Origin: PFJX01 sp964542455
GTDB taxonomy: Bacteria; Pseudomonadota; Gammaproteobacteria; Burkholderiales; Thiobacillaceae
Direction of reading: 5' to 3'
Assembly (NCBI GenBank): GCA_964542455.1
Contig: CAZIUC010000008.1
Span: 1 to 64,000, forward strand
DNA length: 64,000 nt
Of the stretch, positions 17,081 through 25,656 are shown piece after piece; the first letter of the stretch is position 1; every line of letters starts with the position of its first letter. Under the pieces are notes generated by a model. That model ran no database searches. It was not told the DNA's origin and was given only the letters and a program-made list of their open reading frames with translations. The translations under genes and the position numbers were made by a program.

Positions 17081-17977
17081 ATGACTCTGCGCATCGGCAT
17101 CGACCTCGGCGGCACGAAAATCGAAATCGCCGCCTTCGACAGGAATGGCCATGAACTGTTGCGCCGCCGTGTCGCCACGCCCCAGGGCGATTATTCCGCC
17201 ACGCTGAACCGCGTGGTGGCGCTGGTGGCGGAGGTGGAAAAAACGCTGGGCGCGCGCGCCACGGTCGGCGTCGGCATGCCCGGCGCGGAATCGCGGCTGA
17301 GCGGCCTGATCAAGAACGCCAATTCCACCTGTCTGATCGGGCAACCCCTGCGCCGCGATCTGGAAACCATGTTGCAACGCGAAGTGCGCCTGGCCAACGA
17401 CGCCAACTGCTTCGCGCTGTCCGAAGCCGTGGACGGCGCGGCGGCGGGCGCGGAAGTGGTGTTCGGGGTCATCCTCGGCACCGGTTGCGGCGCCGGCGTG
17501 GTGGTGCATGGCCGGGTGTTGACCGGCGCCAATGGCATCGCCGGCGAGTGGGGGCACAACCCGCTGCCCTGGCCGAATGACGACGAGCGTCCCGGCCCCG
17601 CCTGTTATTGCGGCAAACACGGCTGCATCGAAACCTGGCTGTCCGGGCCGGGGCTGGCCCGCGATCTGTTCGAGCACAGCGGGCGCCGCCTGCGCGCAGA
17701 GGAAATCACCGGCCTGGGCGACAACGCTTGCCTGGCGGCGATGGAACGCTACGAAGACCGCCTGGCGCGTGGCCTGGCCCACGTCATCAATGTGCTCGAC
17801 CCGGATGTCATCGTCCTCGGCGGCGGCCTCTCCAACATCAACCGCTTGTATGAAAACGTGCCGAGGCTGTGGCGCCGCCATGTTTTCTCGGATCTGGTGG
17901 CGACCCGTCTGCTGCCCCCCCTCCATGGCGATTCGGGCGGAGTGCGCGGCGCCGCCTGGTTGTGGGAAAAACTCTAG
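17081..17977 (+). CDS. ROK family sugar kinase (fructokinase / N-acetylhexosamine kinase type)
   Basis: 298 residues. The ATP-binding DLGGTKIEIAAFD, the catalytic Asp in LANDANCFALSEA, the substrate segment GEWGHNPLPW and the ROK zinc motif CYCGKHGCIETWLSG are all intact. No DNA-binding domain is present, so it is an enzyme and not a NagC-type repressor. ROK kinases of this length phosphorylate fructose (Mak), mannose or N-acetylglucosamine at the 6-position. No sugar transporter or catabolic gene adjoins, so the substrate is open. Confidence 0.92.
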   Translation: MTLRIGIDLGGTKIEIAAFDRNGHELLRRRVATPQGDYSATLNRVVALVAEVEKTLGARATVGVGMPGAESRLSGLIKNANSTCLIGQPLRRDLETMLQREVRLANDANCFALSEAVDGAAAGAEVVFGVILGTGCGAGVVVHGRVLTGANGIAGEWGHNPLPWPNDDERPGPACYCGKHGCIETWLSGPGLARDLFEHSGRRLRAEEITGLGDNACLAAMERYEDRLARGLAHVINVLDPDVIVLGGGLSNINRLYENVPRLWRRHVFSDLVATRLLPPLHGDSGGVRGAAWLWEKL

Positions 17978-18053
17978 CGCCCCACCTTGAGCCACCCGCA
18001 TTTAGACAAAATAATCATCAGAATCAAAGCCATAGAAAACCAGACCCACATCT

Positions 18054-18076
18054 CGATATTTCATATCGGGTACACT
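18054..18076 (+). promoter_or_regulatory. palindrome next to a -10-like hexamer upstream of the TlpA operon
   Basis: CGATAT-TTC-ATATCG (18054-18068) lies three bases before TACACT (18071-18076), a good -10-like hexamer, 74 bases before the start of the next gene. It may be an operator covering the -35 region. It falls in a 172-base spacer that is AT-rich relative to its neighbours. Confidence 0.4.
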
Positions 18077-18149
18077 GCGCGGCGCTGTCGGACTCATCTG
18101 GCCCGGCCAGACTGAAGTAATACCAAGGACTAGCGGGGTCATATTTTCA

Positions 18150-18965
18150 ATGCGTTGGCTATTTCCCAAGGGCATCACCCTCAGATGGAGCATTCCACTT
18201 TTCCCGCGTTCGGCTGGGGTGCTGATCGCCTTGCTGGCCGCGTTCGCCAGCCACGCCGAACCCGTCGAGGTCACCTTGCACCTGACTTCCGGCGCCGAGA
18301 TCGTCAGCCAACGCTACCCCGCCTCCGGCGAGGTCCTGGCGCTCTGGCTGACCGATCAGGGCGGGCAAAACCGGGAAGAACAGCAGGCCGCCGCCGATCT
18401 GGCGGCGAAGGGCGTGGAAACCTGGGTCACCGATTTCCTCGCGCCCTACTTTCTGCCCATGCTGCCGAGCAGTTGGAGCCGGATTCCCGAGCGGGACATA
18501 AGCGACTGGCTGGCTAAATTGCATCGCCAGAACCCCGGCAAACGCATCGTCCTCATCGCCACCGGCCGGGTCGCCAGCTTGGCCTTGCGCGCGGCTAACG
18601 ACTGGCATGCGAGCAAGGCTGGCGGCGTGGCCGATCCGCTGGCCGGCGCCTTGTTGATGTGGCCCTTGCTGTACCAGGAACTGGCGCCCGGACAGGAGCC
18701 GGACTATGACCCGATCGTGCGGCAAACCCACATGGATCTGGTCATCCTGCAGCCCAAGTCGTCCGCCGGATACTGGTGGCGCGAGCGTCTCAAGGGCTTT
18801 CTGGAAAGCGCCGGCAGCCGTGTCTGGCTGACCGTGTTACCCGGCTTGCGCGATGGCTTTTATCGCCGTGGCGACATCAACCCACAGGAAATACGCGCCG
18901 GTGCGCGCCTTGGTGAAATACTGCTGGATGCGCTCAAACCCCTGATCGACAAGGACAAACCATGA
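18150..18965 (+). CDS. exported protein of unknown function, alpha/beta-hydrolase-like
   Basis: 271 residues with an N-terminal hydrophobic segment at about 22-34 and a likely cleavage after SHA. The order of a beta strand (GKRIVLIATGRVASLAL), a helix and later strands (MDLVILQPKSSAGYW) resembles an alpha/beta hydrolase, but the nucleophile elbow G-x-S-x-G is replaced by ATGRVA, so it is probably not an active esterase. It overlaps the TlpA-like gene by four bases, so the pair is cotranslated; a role as an envelope partner of that thiol reductase is inference only. Confidence 0.72.
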   Translation: MRWLFPKGITLRWSIPLFPRSAGVLIALLAAFASHAEPVEVTLHLTSGAEIVSQRYPASGEVLALWLTDQGGQNREEQQAAADLAAKGVETWVTDFLAPYFLPMLPSSWSRIPERDISDWLAKLHRQNPGKRIVLIATGRVASLALRAANDWHASKAGGVADPLAGALLMWPLLYQELAPGQEPDYDPIVRQTHMDLVILQPKSSAGYWWRERLKGFLESAGSRVWLTVLPGLRDGFYRRGDINPQEIRAGARLGEILLDALKPLIDKDKP

Positions 18966-19471
18966 AACGCCTGCTACTGGCCCTGCTCTTCGCGCTCTCC
19001 AGTAGTGCGGTGGCGGCGGGCGAACTCAAGCCGCTGCCGCTCAGCAAACCCGCGTCGGAACTGACATTGCCGACCCTGAATGGCGGCATGGCCAGCCTGG
19101 AGCAATTGCGCGGGCGCGTGGTACTGGTCAATTTCTGGGCGGTCTGGTGCCCGCCCTGCCGCAAGGAAATGCCCTCGATGGCCCGACTGGCGGAGAAAAT
19201 GAGCAACCGCTCTTTCGCCATCCTGGGTGTCAACGTGGGCGAGAGCCCGGAGGAAATCCGCGCCTTCCTGAAACAGGTGCCGGTGAACTTCCCCATTCTC
19301 CTGGATGCCGAGGGCGAACATCTGAAGCCCTGGCAGGTATTCGCCTTTCCCACCAGCTATGTGGTGGACAAGCAGGGGCGCCTGCGCCTGGGCCTGTTCG
19401 GGTCGATCGAATGGGATGACCCGGAGACCGTCGCCAAACTGGAAGCGCTGTTGAATGAACCCGGCCACTAG
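18962..19471 (+). CDS. TlpA-family periplasmic thiol:disulfide oxidoreductase
   Basis: 169 residues. The signal peptide (cleaved near VAA-G) is followed by a thioredoxin fold with the active site WCPPC near residue 61 and a cis-Pro in FAFPTSYVVD. The TlpA/ResA/CcmG group reduces disulfides in the periplasm, often for cytochrome c or copper-site assembly. No cytochrome maturation gene adjoins. Its only neighbour on the strand is the hydrolase-like gene with which it overlaps. From 19472 to 19645 I see no gene. Confidence 0.92.
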   Translation: MKRLLLALLFALSSSAVAAGELKPLPLSKPASELTLPTLNGGMASLEQLRGRVVLVNFWAVWCPPCRKEMPSMARLAEKMSNRSFAILGVNVGESPEEIRAFLKQVPVNFPILLDAEGEHLKPWQVFAFPTSYVVDKQGRLRLGLFGSIEWDDPETVAKLEALLNEPGH

Positions 19472-19645
19472 CTAATTACTGCGCATTCGGTGGGGCGCAT
19501 TGAATGACTCTTGATCGGCCAAAAGCGACGCTCACCCCAACCTGATTCCAGCCGTTCACGAATGACCGCTTCCTTCGACGAGCGCAGTTCCGACCTGGAA
19601 GCGACGTACGCGCCTTGCCGCGTGAATTTCCATCGGCCGCTGGCC

Positions 19646-19864
19646 TTATTCGCCCGCCGCCTTATCCAGTAATGCGAGTCCACGCTCGGCCTGGCCGGTG
19701 CCGCGTTGAGCCCGCAGCCGGAAGCGTGTTTCCGCATCGAATTCCGCCAGCAAGAGGGTGGTGACTTCATCCAGCAAACGATTGACGCTGGTGCCACGGC
19801 TTTGTGCCAGGGCCCGCAAACGCGCGTGTTTATCGTCAGGCAAACGCAGGGTCAATGCGCTCAT
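19646..19864 (-). CDS. ribbon-helix-helix antitoxin candidate
   Basis: 72 residues. The N-terminal LTLRLPDDKHARLRALAQSRG followed by SVNRLLDEV is a typical RHH strand and helix pattern (Arc/CopG/ParD-like, also toxin-antitoxin HicB-like). It overlaps the PIN toxin gene upstream by four bases. Inference: the DNA-binding antitoxin that neutralises the PIN nuclease. The order, toxin first and antitoxin second, is the reverse of the common arrangement. Confidence 0.8.
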   Translation of the reverse strand: MSALTLRLPDDKHARLRALAQSRGTSVNRLLDEVTTLLLAEFDAETRFRLRAQRGTGQAERGLALLDKAAGE

Positions 19865-20289
19865 GATGTGATCTCCTTGAGAAAGTCCTCGGGACTCACA
19901 ACCCGCAACTCGGGGAACTTGAGTTCCATGCGCGCGACATCGCGCAAGTTTCGGGTCACGATGAAGCGGGCGTCGCCCGCCACCGCCAGTTCCACCAGAT
20001 GGTTATCGGCTTCGTCCGGCAGATTGGGCCGCCAGGCGAAATAGATGCGCGTCCAGATACACGTGGCCAGAAAAACATCCAGCAACTCACCCCGTTCCAC
20101 TGGACTCAGGCGGCATGGCTCGAACAGTTCGATTCGCCCCAGCACAGCTTCATATTCGGCAAACAATGCGGCGCCCATCAGCGGCTGGCATTGCCCACGC
20201 AGACAGGCCGCCACCACGTGGTGGGCCGCCCCCTGCCCCAGGCAAGCGCCGAGAAAGATGTTGGTGTCGACGACAATCCGGTGTGTCAT
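19861..20289 (-). CDS. PIN-domain toxin (putative RNase)
   Basis: 142 residues from the ATG at 20289; longer in-frame extensions begin with unconserved residues. PIN-domain acidic residues are visible: D in IVVDTNIFLG, E in LFAEYEAVLGR, and the D pair in PDEADNHLVELAVAGDARFIVTRN. This is the COG1569-type 'toxin component, PIN family'. PIN toxins cleave tRNA, rRNA or mRNA. It is coupled to the RHH gene by ATGA overlap. No mobile element adjoins. Confidence 0.85.
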   Translation of the reverse strand: MTHRIVVDTNIFLGACLGQGAAHHVVAACLRGQCQPLMGAALFAEYEAVLGRIELFEPCRLSPVERGELLDVFLATCIWTRIYFAWRPNLPDEADNHLVELAVAGDARFIVTRNLRDVARMELKFPELRVVSPEDFLKEITS

Positions 20290-20386
20290 GCGATAAATGG
20301 TAGCAGAAATGCCACCAACATGGCGGCGCATAAATGCCGTTCGTCGCCTTGCCTTCTGCCCTTATTCCCCCCGTCATGGACTTGTC

Positions 20387-20396
20387 GGGGGGGGGG
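20387..20396 (+). repeat. ten-base poly-G tract upstream of the broken binding-protein gene
   Basis: Ten consecutive G lie 64 bases before the start of the binding-protein gene. CATACT, a -10-like hexamer, follows immediately. Such tracts slip during replication and are also hard to sequence correctly. The spacer from 20290 to 20460 separates the divergent toxin gene from this cluster. Confidence 0.8.
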
Positions 20397-20460
20397 CATA
20401 CTCTGGCCACGCAAAAAACTCAACTCCCTTATGTAGGAGTTTTCCAAGGAGGAGACCACC

Positions 20461-21492
20461 ATGTCGAAGCCGATGGACTGTTCACAACTCCCTACCGCGC
20501 TTGCCCTGGGTTCAGCCTGCAGGCGGTTGCTGGGCATTGGGGTGATGGCCTTTTTGTTGGCGCTTGCACCGCTACCCGCCGTTGCCGCCGAGCGCCTCAC
20601 CATTTGCCACGCCAGCGTGGCGTCCGCGCTGATCCCGCTGGCCAAGCTGCGGGGGTTCTATGCCGCCGAAGGTCTCGATGTGGAGGTGAAGAATTACCCC
20701 AGTGGCTTCCAGGCCCTGGAGGAGATGCTGGCCGGCCGCTGCGGTCTGGCGTTTGCCGCAGTGCCGCCGGTGGTGCACCAGAGCCTGCGCCGCAATGATT
20801 TTCGCGTCCTCGCTGCCATTGCGTACTCGCATAACTGACACAAGCTCATCGTGCGCCGTGATCGCGGCATCCGCGCCGCCGTCGACCTGCGTGGCCGCCG
20901 CATCGCGGTGACTGAGGCTACTTCGGGGCACTACTTTCTCGATATGTTTCTGGTGGCGCACGGCATCTCACCCGGAGAAGTAACCCAGGTCTACCTGCCG
21001 GCCCAGGAGGTGGGCCCAGCCTTCCTGCGTGGCGAGGTCGACGCGGCTGCCCATTGGGAGCCGTACATCCAGCCGCTGGCAACGGAATTCGGCAGCCGCG
21101 CCCAGGTGTTGTCAAGTGCGGGCCTGGACGACAATCCCCTCCTGCTATCTGGCCGTCTGGACACCCTCAAGCAGCACCCGGCGGCCGTCAGGAGCGTCCT
21201 GCGTGCCCTGTTGCGCGCCGAGCGCTTTGCCAGGGAACAACCGGCCTTGGCCAGAACGCAGCTTGCTGGCTATTTCGGCATGGATCAGAAGACTTTCGAT
21301 ACTGTCTGGGCGATGAACGACTACCGCGTCTCGCTCGACCAGCCGCTGTTGTTCGTCCTGGAAAACGTGGCGCGCTGGAACCTCGGCCGGTTGCCGTCGG
21401 CAAAACGTCCGGCCATGCCGAACTACCTCGATTTCATCGATCTCGACGCGCTGAAGGCCGTGCGGCCCGGGTCCGTCACTCTCATCCACTAA
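20461..21492 (+). pseudogene. periplasmic substrate-binding protein (NMT1/THI5-SsuA-like) interrupted by an in-frame TGA
   Basis: The signal peptide (ends AVAA-E) is followed by the binding fold: LTICHASVASALIPLAKLRG, FYAAEGLDVEVKNYPSG, then after codon 125 a TGA (20836-20838). The same frame continues without loss as HKLIVRRDRGI, LRGRRIAVTEATSGHYF, DAAAHWEPY and so on to 21492, 343 positions in all. Both halves match one NMT1/SsuA-like protein. It is therefore a nonsense-disrupted gene or a base error. A GTG at 20851 could restart the C-terminal half, but that would lack a signal peptide. It is 4 bases from the histidine kinase gene, so the binding protein was probably that kinase's periplasmic input. 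Confidence 0.85.
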
Positions 21493-21496
21493 AGCC

Positions 21497-22936
21497 ATGC
21501 TGATCCGGACCCGCCTGCGCCTGATTGCCCTGTTGCCCGCGCTTTTCATGCTGGCCATCGGCGCCGGTCTGTGGCTGTCCTGGTACAAGGTCGATCAGGC
21601 CCGCGCGGCGGCGGCGGCGGCCGAAAACTTGCGTCGGGCCATTTCCGAGCAGAACGCCTTGAACCAGGAATATTTGCTCTATGGCGGCACGCGGATCGAA
21701 AGGCAACTGAACCTGGTCCATCTGTCCATGGCCAAGCTGCTGGCCGGGCTGGAATTTGAGGAAGCAGAGGAGCACGATCTGCTGCATGACCTGCGGCAAG
21801 CGCATCAGGGCATGAAGCAACTCCTGTCTCTTCTGGTTCGGGGCAAGAGTGACGCGCGCAACCTGATAGCCGGTGCACTGCTGACCAAGTCCCAGTACAT
21901 GCGACTCAAGGCAAGTGAGTTGGCACAACGCCAGCAACAACATGTCGTGGAGATTCAACGGCAAGCCGACCAGCTCATCATCGCCGCGCTGATCGCGCTG
22001 GCGGGCCTCAGCGTCAGCCTGCTGTGGCTGCTGGGGCGGCGCCTGATGCGGGGGATCAACGATCTGGGCACTGGCATCAACATGGTCAAAGGTGGCGAGC
22101 TACAGCGCCGAGTCCGGGTTGTCGCGGCGGATGAACTGGGCCAACTTGCGCTGTCCTTCAACGACATGATCGACCGGCTGGACGCCGCCGAAACCGCCCT
22201 GAAGGAACAAGCCGCCGCTCTGAGCCGCCGCTCGGCGGAACTGGAGACCGCCAACGCCGACCTGGAAGGCTTCAGCTACTCCGTGTCGCATGACCTGCGC
22301 GCGCCGTTGCGCGCCATCGACGGCTTCGCCGCCATCCTGCGCGAGGACTATGCCGCGCAACTCGACACGGAAGGCCAGCGCCTGTTCCAGGTGGTCAGCG
22401 ACAACGCGCGGAAGATGGGGCAACTGATCGACGACATCCTCGCCTTCTCTCGGGCCGGTCGGCGTGAACTTCAGGTGACGCGCCTGGACATGGCCGCCCT
22501 GCTGGGCGAGGTCTGGCAAGGACTGCAAGCGCAGCGGCAGGGGCGCGACATCGACCTGCGCCTGGGCGATCTGCCCCCGGCCTGCGGCGACCCCGCCGCG
22601 ATTCGCCAGGTCTGGCAGAACCTGCTCGGCAACGCGGTGAAGTTCACCCGTGGGCGGACGCCGGCCCTGATCGAGGTGGGCGGCCACGCCGAAGGGACGG
22701 AGAGCCTGTTTTACGTCAAGGACAACGGCGCCGGTTTCGACCCGGTCTATACCGCCAAGCTGTTCGGCCTGTTCCTCCGCCTGCACGGCATGGACGAATT
22801 CGAAGGCACCGGCGTCGGCCTGGCCATCGTCAAACGCTACGTCATCAAGCATGGCGGCCGGGTGTGGGCGGAAGGGCGAGTTGGCGAGGGGGCGACATTC
22901 TGGTTCGGTTTACCGACGGAATGTGGCGAAGCATAA
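21497..22936 (+). CDS. membrane histidine kinase with HAMP domain
   Basis: 479 residues. TM1 is at about 9-28 and TM2 at about 155-177, with a helical periplasmic region between. HAMP is at about 178-230, then a short coiled coil, the phospho-acceptor SYSVSHDLRAPLRAIDGF, N-box NLLGNAVKFT, and ATP-lid motifs DNGAGFD and GTGVGLAIVKR. The SVSHDLRAPLR box is that of bacteriophytochrome-like kinases that pair with single-domain receivers, matching the next gene. There is no receiver in this protein. Its periplasmic part may take a signal from the adjacent binding protein, whose gene is broken. Confidence 0.92.
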   Translation: MLIRTRLRLIALLPALFMLAIGAGLWLSWYKVDQARAAAAAAENLRRAISEQNALNQEYLLYGGTRIERQLNLVHLSMAKLLAGLEFEEAEEHDLLHDLRQAHQGMKQLLSLLVRGKSDARNLIAGALLTKSQYMRLKASELAQRQQQHVVEIQRQADQLIIAALIALAGLSVSLLWLLGRRLMRGINDLGTGINMVKGGELQRRVRVVAADELGQLALSFNDMIDRLDAAETALKEQAAALSRRSAELETANADLEGFSYSVSHDLRAPLRAIDGFAAILREDYAAQLDTEGQRLFQVVSDNARKMGQLIDDILAFSRAGRRELQVTRLDMAALLGEVWQGLQAQRQGRDIDLRLGDLPPACGDPAAIRQVWQNLLGNAVKFTRGRTPALIEVGGHAEGTESLFYVKDNGAGFDPVYTAKLFGLFLRLHGMDEFEGTGVGLAIVKRYVIKHGGRVWAEGRVGEGATFWFGLPTECGEA

Positions 22937-22955
22937 GGTTGCGAGGAGATTCGAC

Positions 22956-23417
22956 ATGGAGACGATCATGAACACCGACATTCTGCTGGTGGAAGACAAC
23001 CCAACCGACGCGGAACTGACCCTGCGTGCATTGAAGAAACACAACCTGGCCAATCGCATCGAATGGGTGAAGGACGGCGAGGCTGCACTCGACTTTCTGT
23101 TCGCGCGCGGCGATTACACAAACCGGGCCGGGGCGCCGCCGCCGCGCGTGGTGCTGCTCGACCTGCGCCTGCCCAAGGTGGATGGCATCGAGGTCTTGCA
23201 GCAGATGCGCGCCGACGAACGCACCCGATTGATTCCCGTGGTAGTGCTGACCTCCTCGAAGGAGGAGCGCGACATCATCTCCACCTATCAACTTGGTGTG
23301 AACAGCTTCGTGCCCAAGCCGGTGGCATTCGAGGAATTCAGCCGCACCGTGGCGGAGATGGGGCTGTACTGGCTGCTCATCAACCAGGTGCCGACGCCGG
23401 GCGGTGAACAACCATGA
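22956..23417 (+). CDS. single-domain response regulator (Rcp1-like)
   Basis: 153 residues from the ATG at 22956, placed eight bases after GAGGAG; a second ATG four codons later is possible. It is a receiver domain only: the acidic pair in LLVEDNPTDAEL, the phospho-accepting Asp in VVLLDLRLPKVDG, Thr in VVLTSSKEE and Lys in FVPKPV. The insert between strand three and helix three (ARGDYTNRAGAPPP) is typical of Rcp1-type partners of phytochrome-like kinases. No output domain is present, so it passes phosphate or acts by protein contact. It overlaps the next gene by four bases. Confidence 0.92.
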   Translation: METIMNTDILLVEDNPTDAELTLRALKKHNLANRIEWVKDGEAALDFLFARGDYTNRAGAPPPRVVLLDLRLPKVDGIEVLQQMRADERTRLIPVVVLTSSKEERDIISTYQLGVNSFVPKPVAFEEFSRTVAEMGLYWLLINQVPTPGGEQP

Positions 23418-25312
23418 GTGAAACGCTGCGCCTCCTGTTGCTGGAGGATTCCCCCACGGATGCCGAGCTGAACGAACGGGCGCTGAGTAAGGCCAACATC
23501 GCGTTCACCGCCCTGCGGGTGGACACGCTGGCGGCTTTCACCAGCGCCCTGGACGAATTCAGGCCGGATCTGATCCTGGCCGACTACCAGCTCCTCGGCT
23601 TCGACGGCTTGCAGGCACTGGCGATCGTTTTGGAGATCACACCGGACATCCCGTTCATCTTCGTCACCGGCGCCATGGGCGAAGAGCGGGCCGTGGAATC
23701 CATCAAGCAGGGCGCTACCGACTACATCCTCAAGGATCGCCTGAGCCGCCTGCCTTCCTCGGTACAGCGCGCCCTGGCGGAAAAAACCCTGCGCGCACAA
23801 CGGTGTGAAGCCGAGGAGTTGCTGCACAACGCCACCGACAGCATCCGCGATGCCTTCATCGTGATCGAGGGTGAACAGGGCACCATCACCACCTGGAACC
23901 CGGCCGCCGAGAGGCTGTTCGGCTACCCGCGCGAAGAAGCGCTGGGCAAGAGGCTGCATGACTTCCTCACCCCACCGGCCTATCGCGAGGCCGCGCACTG
24001 TGGCCTGGCGCATTTCGCCCACAGCGGCGAAGGCGCTCTGGTGAACCAGACCCTGGAATTGACTGCTTTGCGCAAAGACGGCGGGGAGTTTCCCATCGAG
24101 CTATCCCTGTCCACGATGCGGATACACGGCAAATGGCACGCCACCGGCATCGTGCGCGACATCACCGAACGCAAACAACGCGAGACGCAGATCAGGAATT
24201 TGAACCGCATCCTGCGCACCATCAGCACCTGCAATGAGGATCTGGTGCGCGCCCACTGTGAGTCCGACCTGCTGCAAGCCATCTGCCGCGACATCGTCGA
24301 GGTCGGCGGCTATCTGCTGGCCTGGGTAGCCTATCCCGATGCCGCACCGGACGGCGCGCCCATCACCGCCGCCCACTACGGTGATGAGGCGGCTTTCCAG
24401 GTTCACGCCGCGCTGGAACACGACCCGGAACACGCCCGCTACTGTCTGACCCGGATCGCCTTGCGCGAACGTCAGACCGCGACCTGTAATCGTCTGCTGG
24501 AGTCGGACGAATGCGGCTTCGGCCGCTTGAACGAAGTTGGCGTGCAGGCCATCCTGGCTTTGCCGTTGCTGGCCGGGGAACAGTTGTTCGGCACCCTGAC
24601 GATCTTCTCGGCCAACCCCGACGCATTCGATGCCGCCGAAATCAGCCTGATGGAAGAACTGGCTGCCGACCTGGCCTATGGCATCGCCGCACTGCGTACC
24701 GGCGAGGAGCGCGACCGCTACCTGGGCCACTTCCGCGCGGCCATGAAGAACACCGTGGCCGCCATCGCCCGCACCCTGGAAATGCGCGACCCCTACACCG
24801 CCGGCCATCAGCAGCGGGTGACCCAGTTGGCCCTAGCCATCTCCCGCGAGATGGGCCTGGACGAACAGGTCATCGAGGGCCTGTATTTCGGCGCCATGAT
24901 CCACGACATCGGCAAGATCGCGGTCCCGGCGGAAATTCTCGCCAAGCCCACCAAACTCAGCCATATCGAATACCAGCTTATCCAGGCCCACCCTGAGACC
25001 GGCTACGAAATCGTCCGCGACATCGACTTCCCCTGGCCGGTGGCGGAGATGATCTTGCAGCATCACGAGCGCCTGGACGGCAGCGGCTATCCGCACGGAC
25101 TCAAGGACGGAGAAATCCGGCTGGAAGCGCGCATCCTCGCCGTCGCCGACGTGGTCGAAGCCATGTCATCGCACCGCCCCTACCGCGCCGGACTGGGCAT
25201 GGAAGCCGCCCTGGCCGAGATCGAACGCGGCAGCGGGCTGCATTTCGACCCGGCGGTGGTGGCCGCCTGCGTCAAGGTGGTGCGGGGGAATGGGATGAAG
25301 CTGCCGGAATGA
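23414..25312 (+). CDS. REC-PAS-GAF-HD-GYP response regulator (c-di-GMP phosphodiesterase)
   Basis: 632 residues. The receiver at 1-130 has a phospho-site context DLILADYQLLGFDG. A PAS domain at about 138-255 has AFIVIEGEQGTITTWNPAAE and ends IVRDITERK. A GAF-type domain spans about 270-440. The HD-GYP domain, about 445-625, has intact HDIGK near 497 and HHERLDGSGYP. HD-GYP enzymes hydrolyse c-di-GMP to GMP. It is coupled to the receiver gene by ATGA overlap and completes a binding protein, kinase, receiver and phosphodiesterase cassette. PAS and GAF ligands are unknown. Confidence 0.93.
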   Translation: MSETLRLLLLEDSPTDAELNERALSKANIAFTALRVDTLAAFTSALDEFRPDLILADYQLLGFDGLQALAIVLEITPDIPFIFVTGAMGEERAVESIKQGATDYILKDRLSRLPSSVQRALAEKTLRAQRCEAEELLHNATDSIRDAFIVIEGEQGTITTWNPAAERLFGYPREEALGKRLHDFLTPPAYREAAHCGLAHFAHSGEGALVNQTLELTALRKDGGEFPIELSLSTMRIHGKWHATGIVRDITERKQRETQIRNLNRILRTISTCNEDLVRAHCESDLLQAICRDIVEVGGYLLAWVAYPDAAPDGAPITAAHYGDEAAFQVHAALEHDPEHARYCLTRIALRERQTATCNRLLESDECGFGRLNEVGVQAILALPLLAGEQLFGTLTIFSANPDAFDAAEISLMEELAADLAYGIAALRTGEERDRYLGHFRAAMKNTVAAIARTLEMRDPYTAGHQQRVTQLALAISREMGLDEQVIEGLYFGAMIHDIGKIAVPAEILAKPTKLSHIEYQLIQAHPETGYEIVRDIDFPWPVAEMILQHHERLDGSGYPHGLKDGEIRLEARILAVADVVEAMSSHRPYRAGLGMEAALAEIERGSGLHFDPAVVAACVKVVRGNGMKLPE

Positions 25313-25458
25313 AGAGCATCTGAAACTGGCCGAAAGTGTGAATTCAGCCGAATTCCACATTGCAGTCATTCGCCAACAATTCCAAGATGGTGGCGAGCGT
25401 CAGTTCCGGCCGAACAAGAGCCACCCAATTCATCAGCCCAAGCTGGACTATCTGATTT

Positions 25459-25656
25459 TTACCCCTGGAACTGTCCCCAGGGTATCCCGAGCCGGCGCAT
25501 GCGGGAACGCAGCGTGTGGGGATTCATGCTCAAGGCGAGGGCCACTCCGAATGGGCCTTCGATGCGCCCGTGGCAGCGCGCCAACGCCGCTTCGATATGT
25601 CGGCGCATGGCTGCTTCGAGTGACGCCGGGCGGGCTTCGCTCGCGGCCGCAGCCGG
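25459..25656 (-). pseudogene. C-terminal Fis-type helix-turn-helix fragment of a sigma-54-dependent activator
   Basis: Directly after the thyA stop, and in the same frame, the sequence reads on to a TAA at 25459. From about 25620 it encodes LEAAMRRHIEAAL, then GRIEGPFGVALALSMNP and TLRSRMRRLGIPWG. That is the C-terminal helix-turn-helix of NtrC/FhlA-like activators (R-I-x-G-P-x-G-A-A-x-x-L-x-x-N-P-x-T-L-R-S-R-M-x-x-L-G-I). No AAA+ domain is present, and thyA occupies the place where it should be. It is a gene remnant; a 49-residue product from the ATG at 25608 is possible. The rest of this 344-base interval (25313-25458) holds no gene that I can support. Confidence 0.7.

Noticed and set aside
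19472..19645. Possible gene between the TlpA gene and the antitoxin
   Set aside because: A minus-strand frame crosses it but only by reading through the antitoxin in the wrong frame; codon use and residues are unlike a real protein.
20836..20838. TGA as a selenocysteine codon in the binding protein
   Set aside because: Family members do not use Sec at this site, and no SECIS-like stem was seen right after the TGA.
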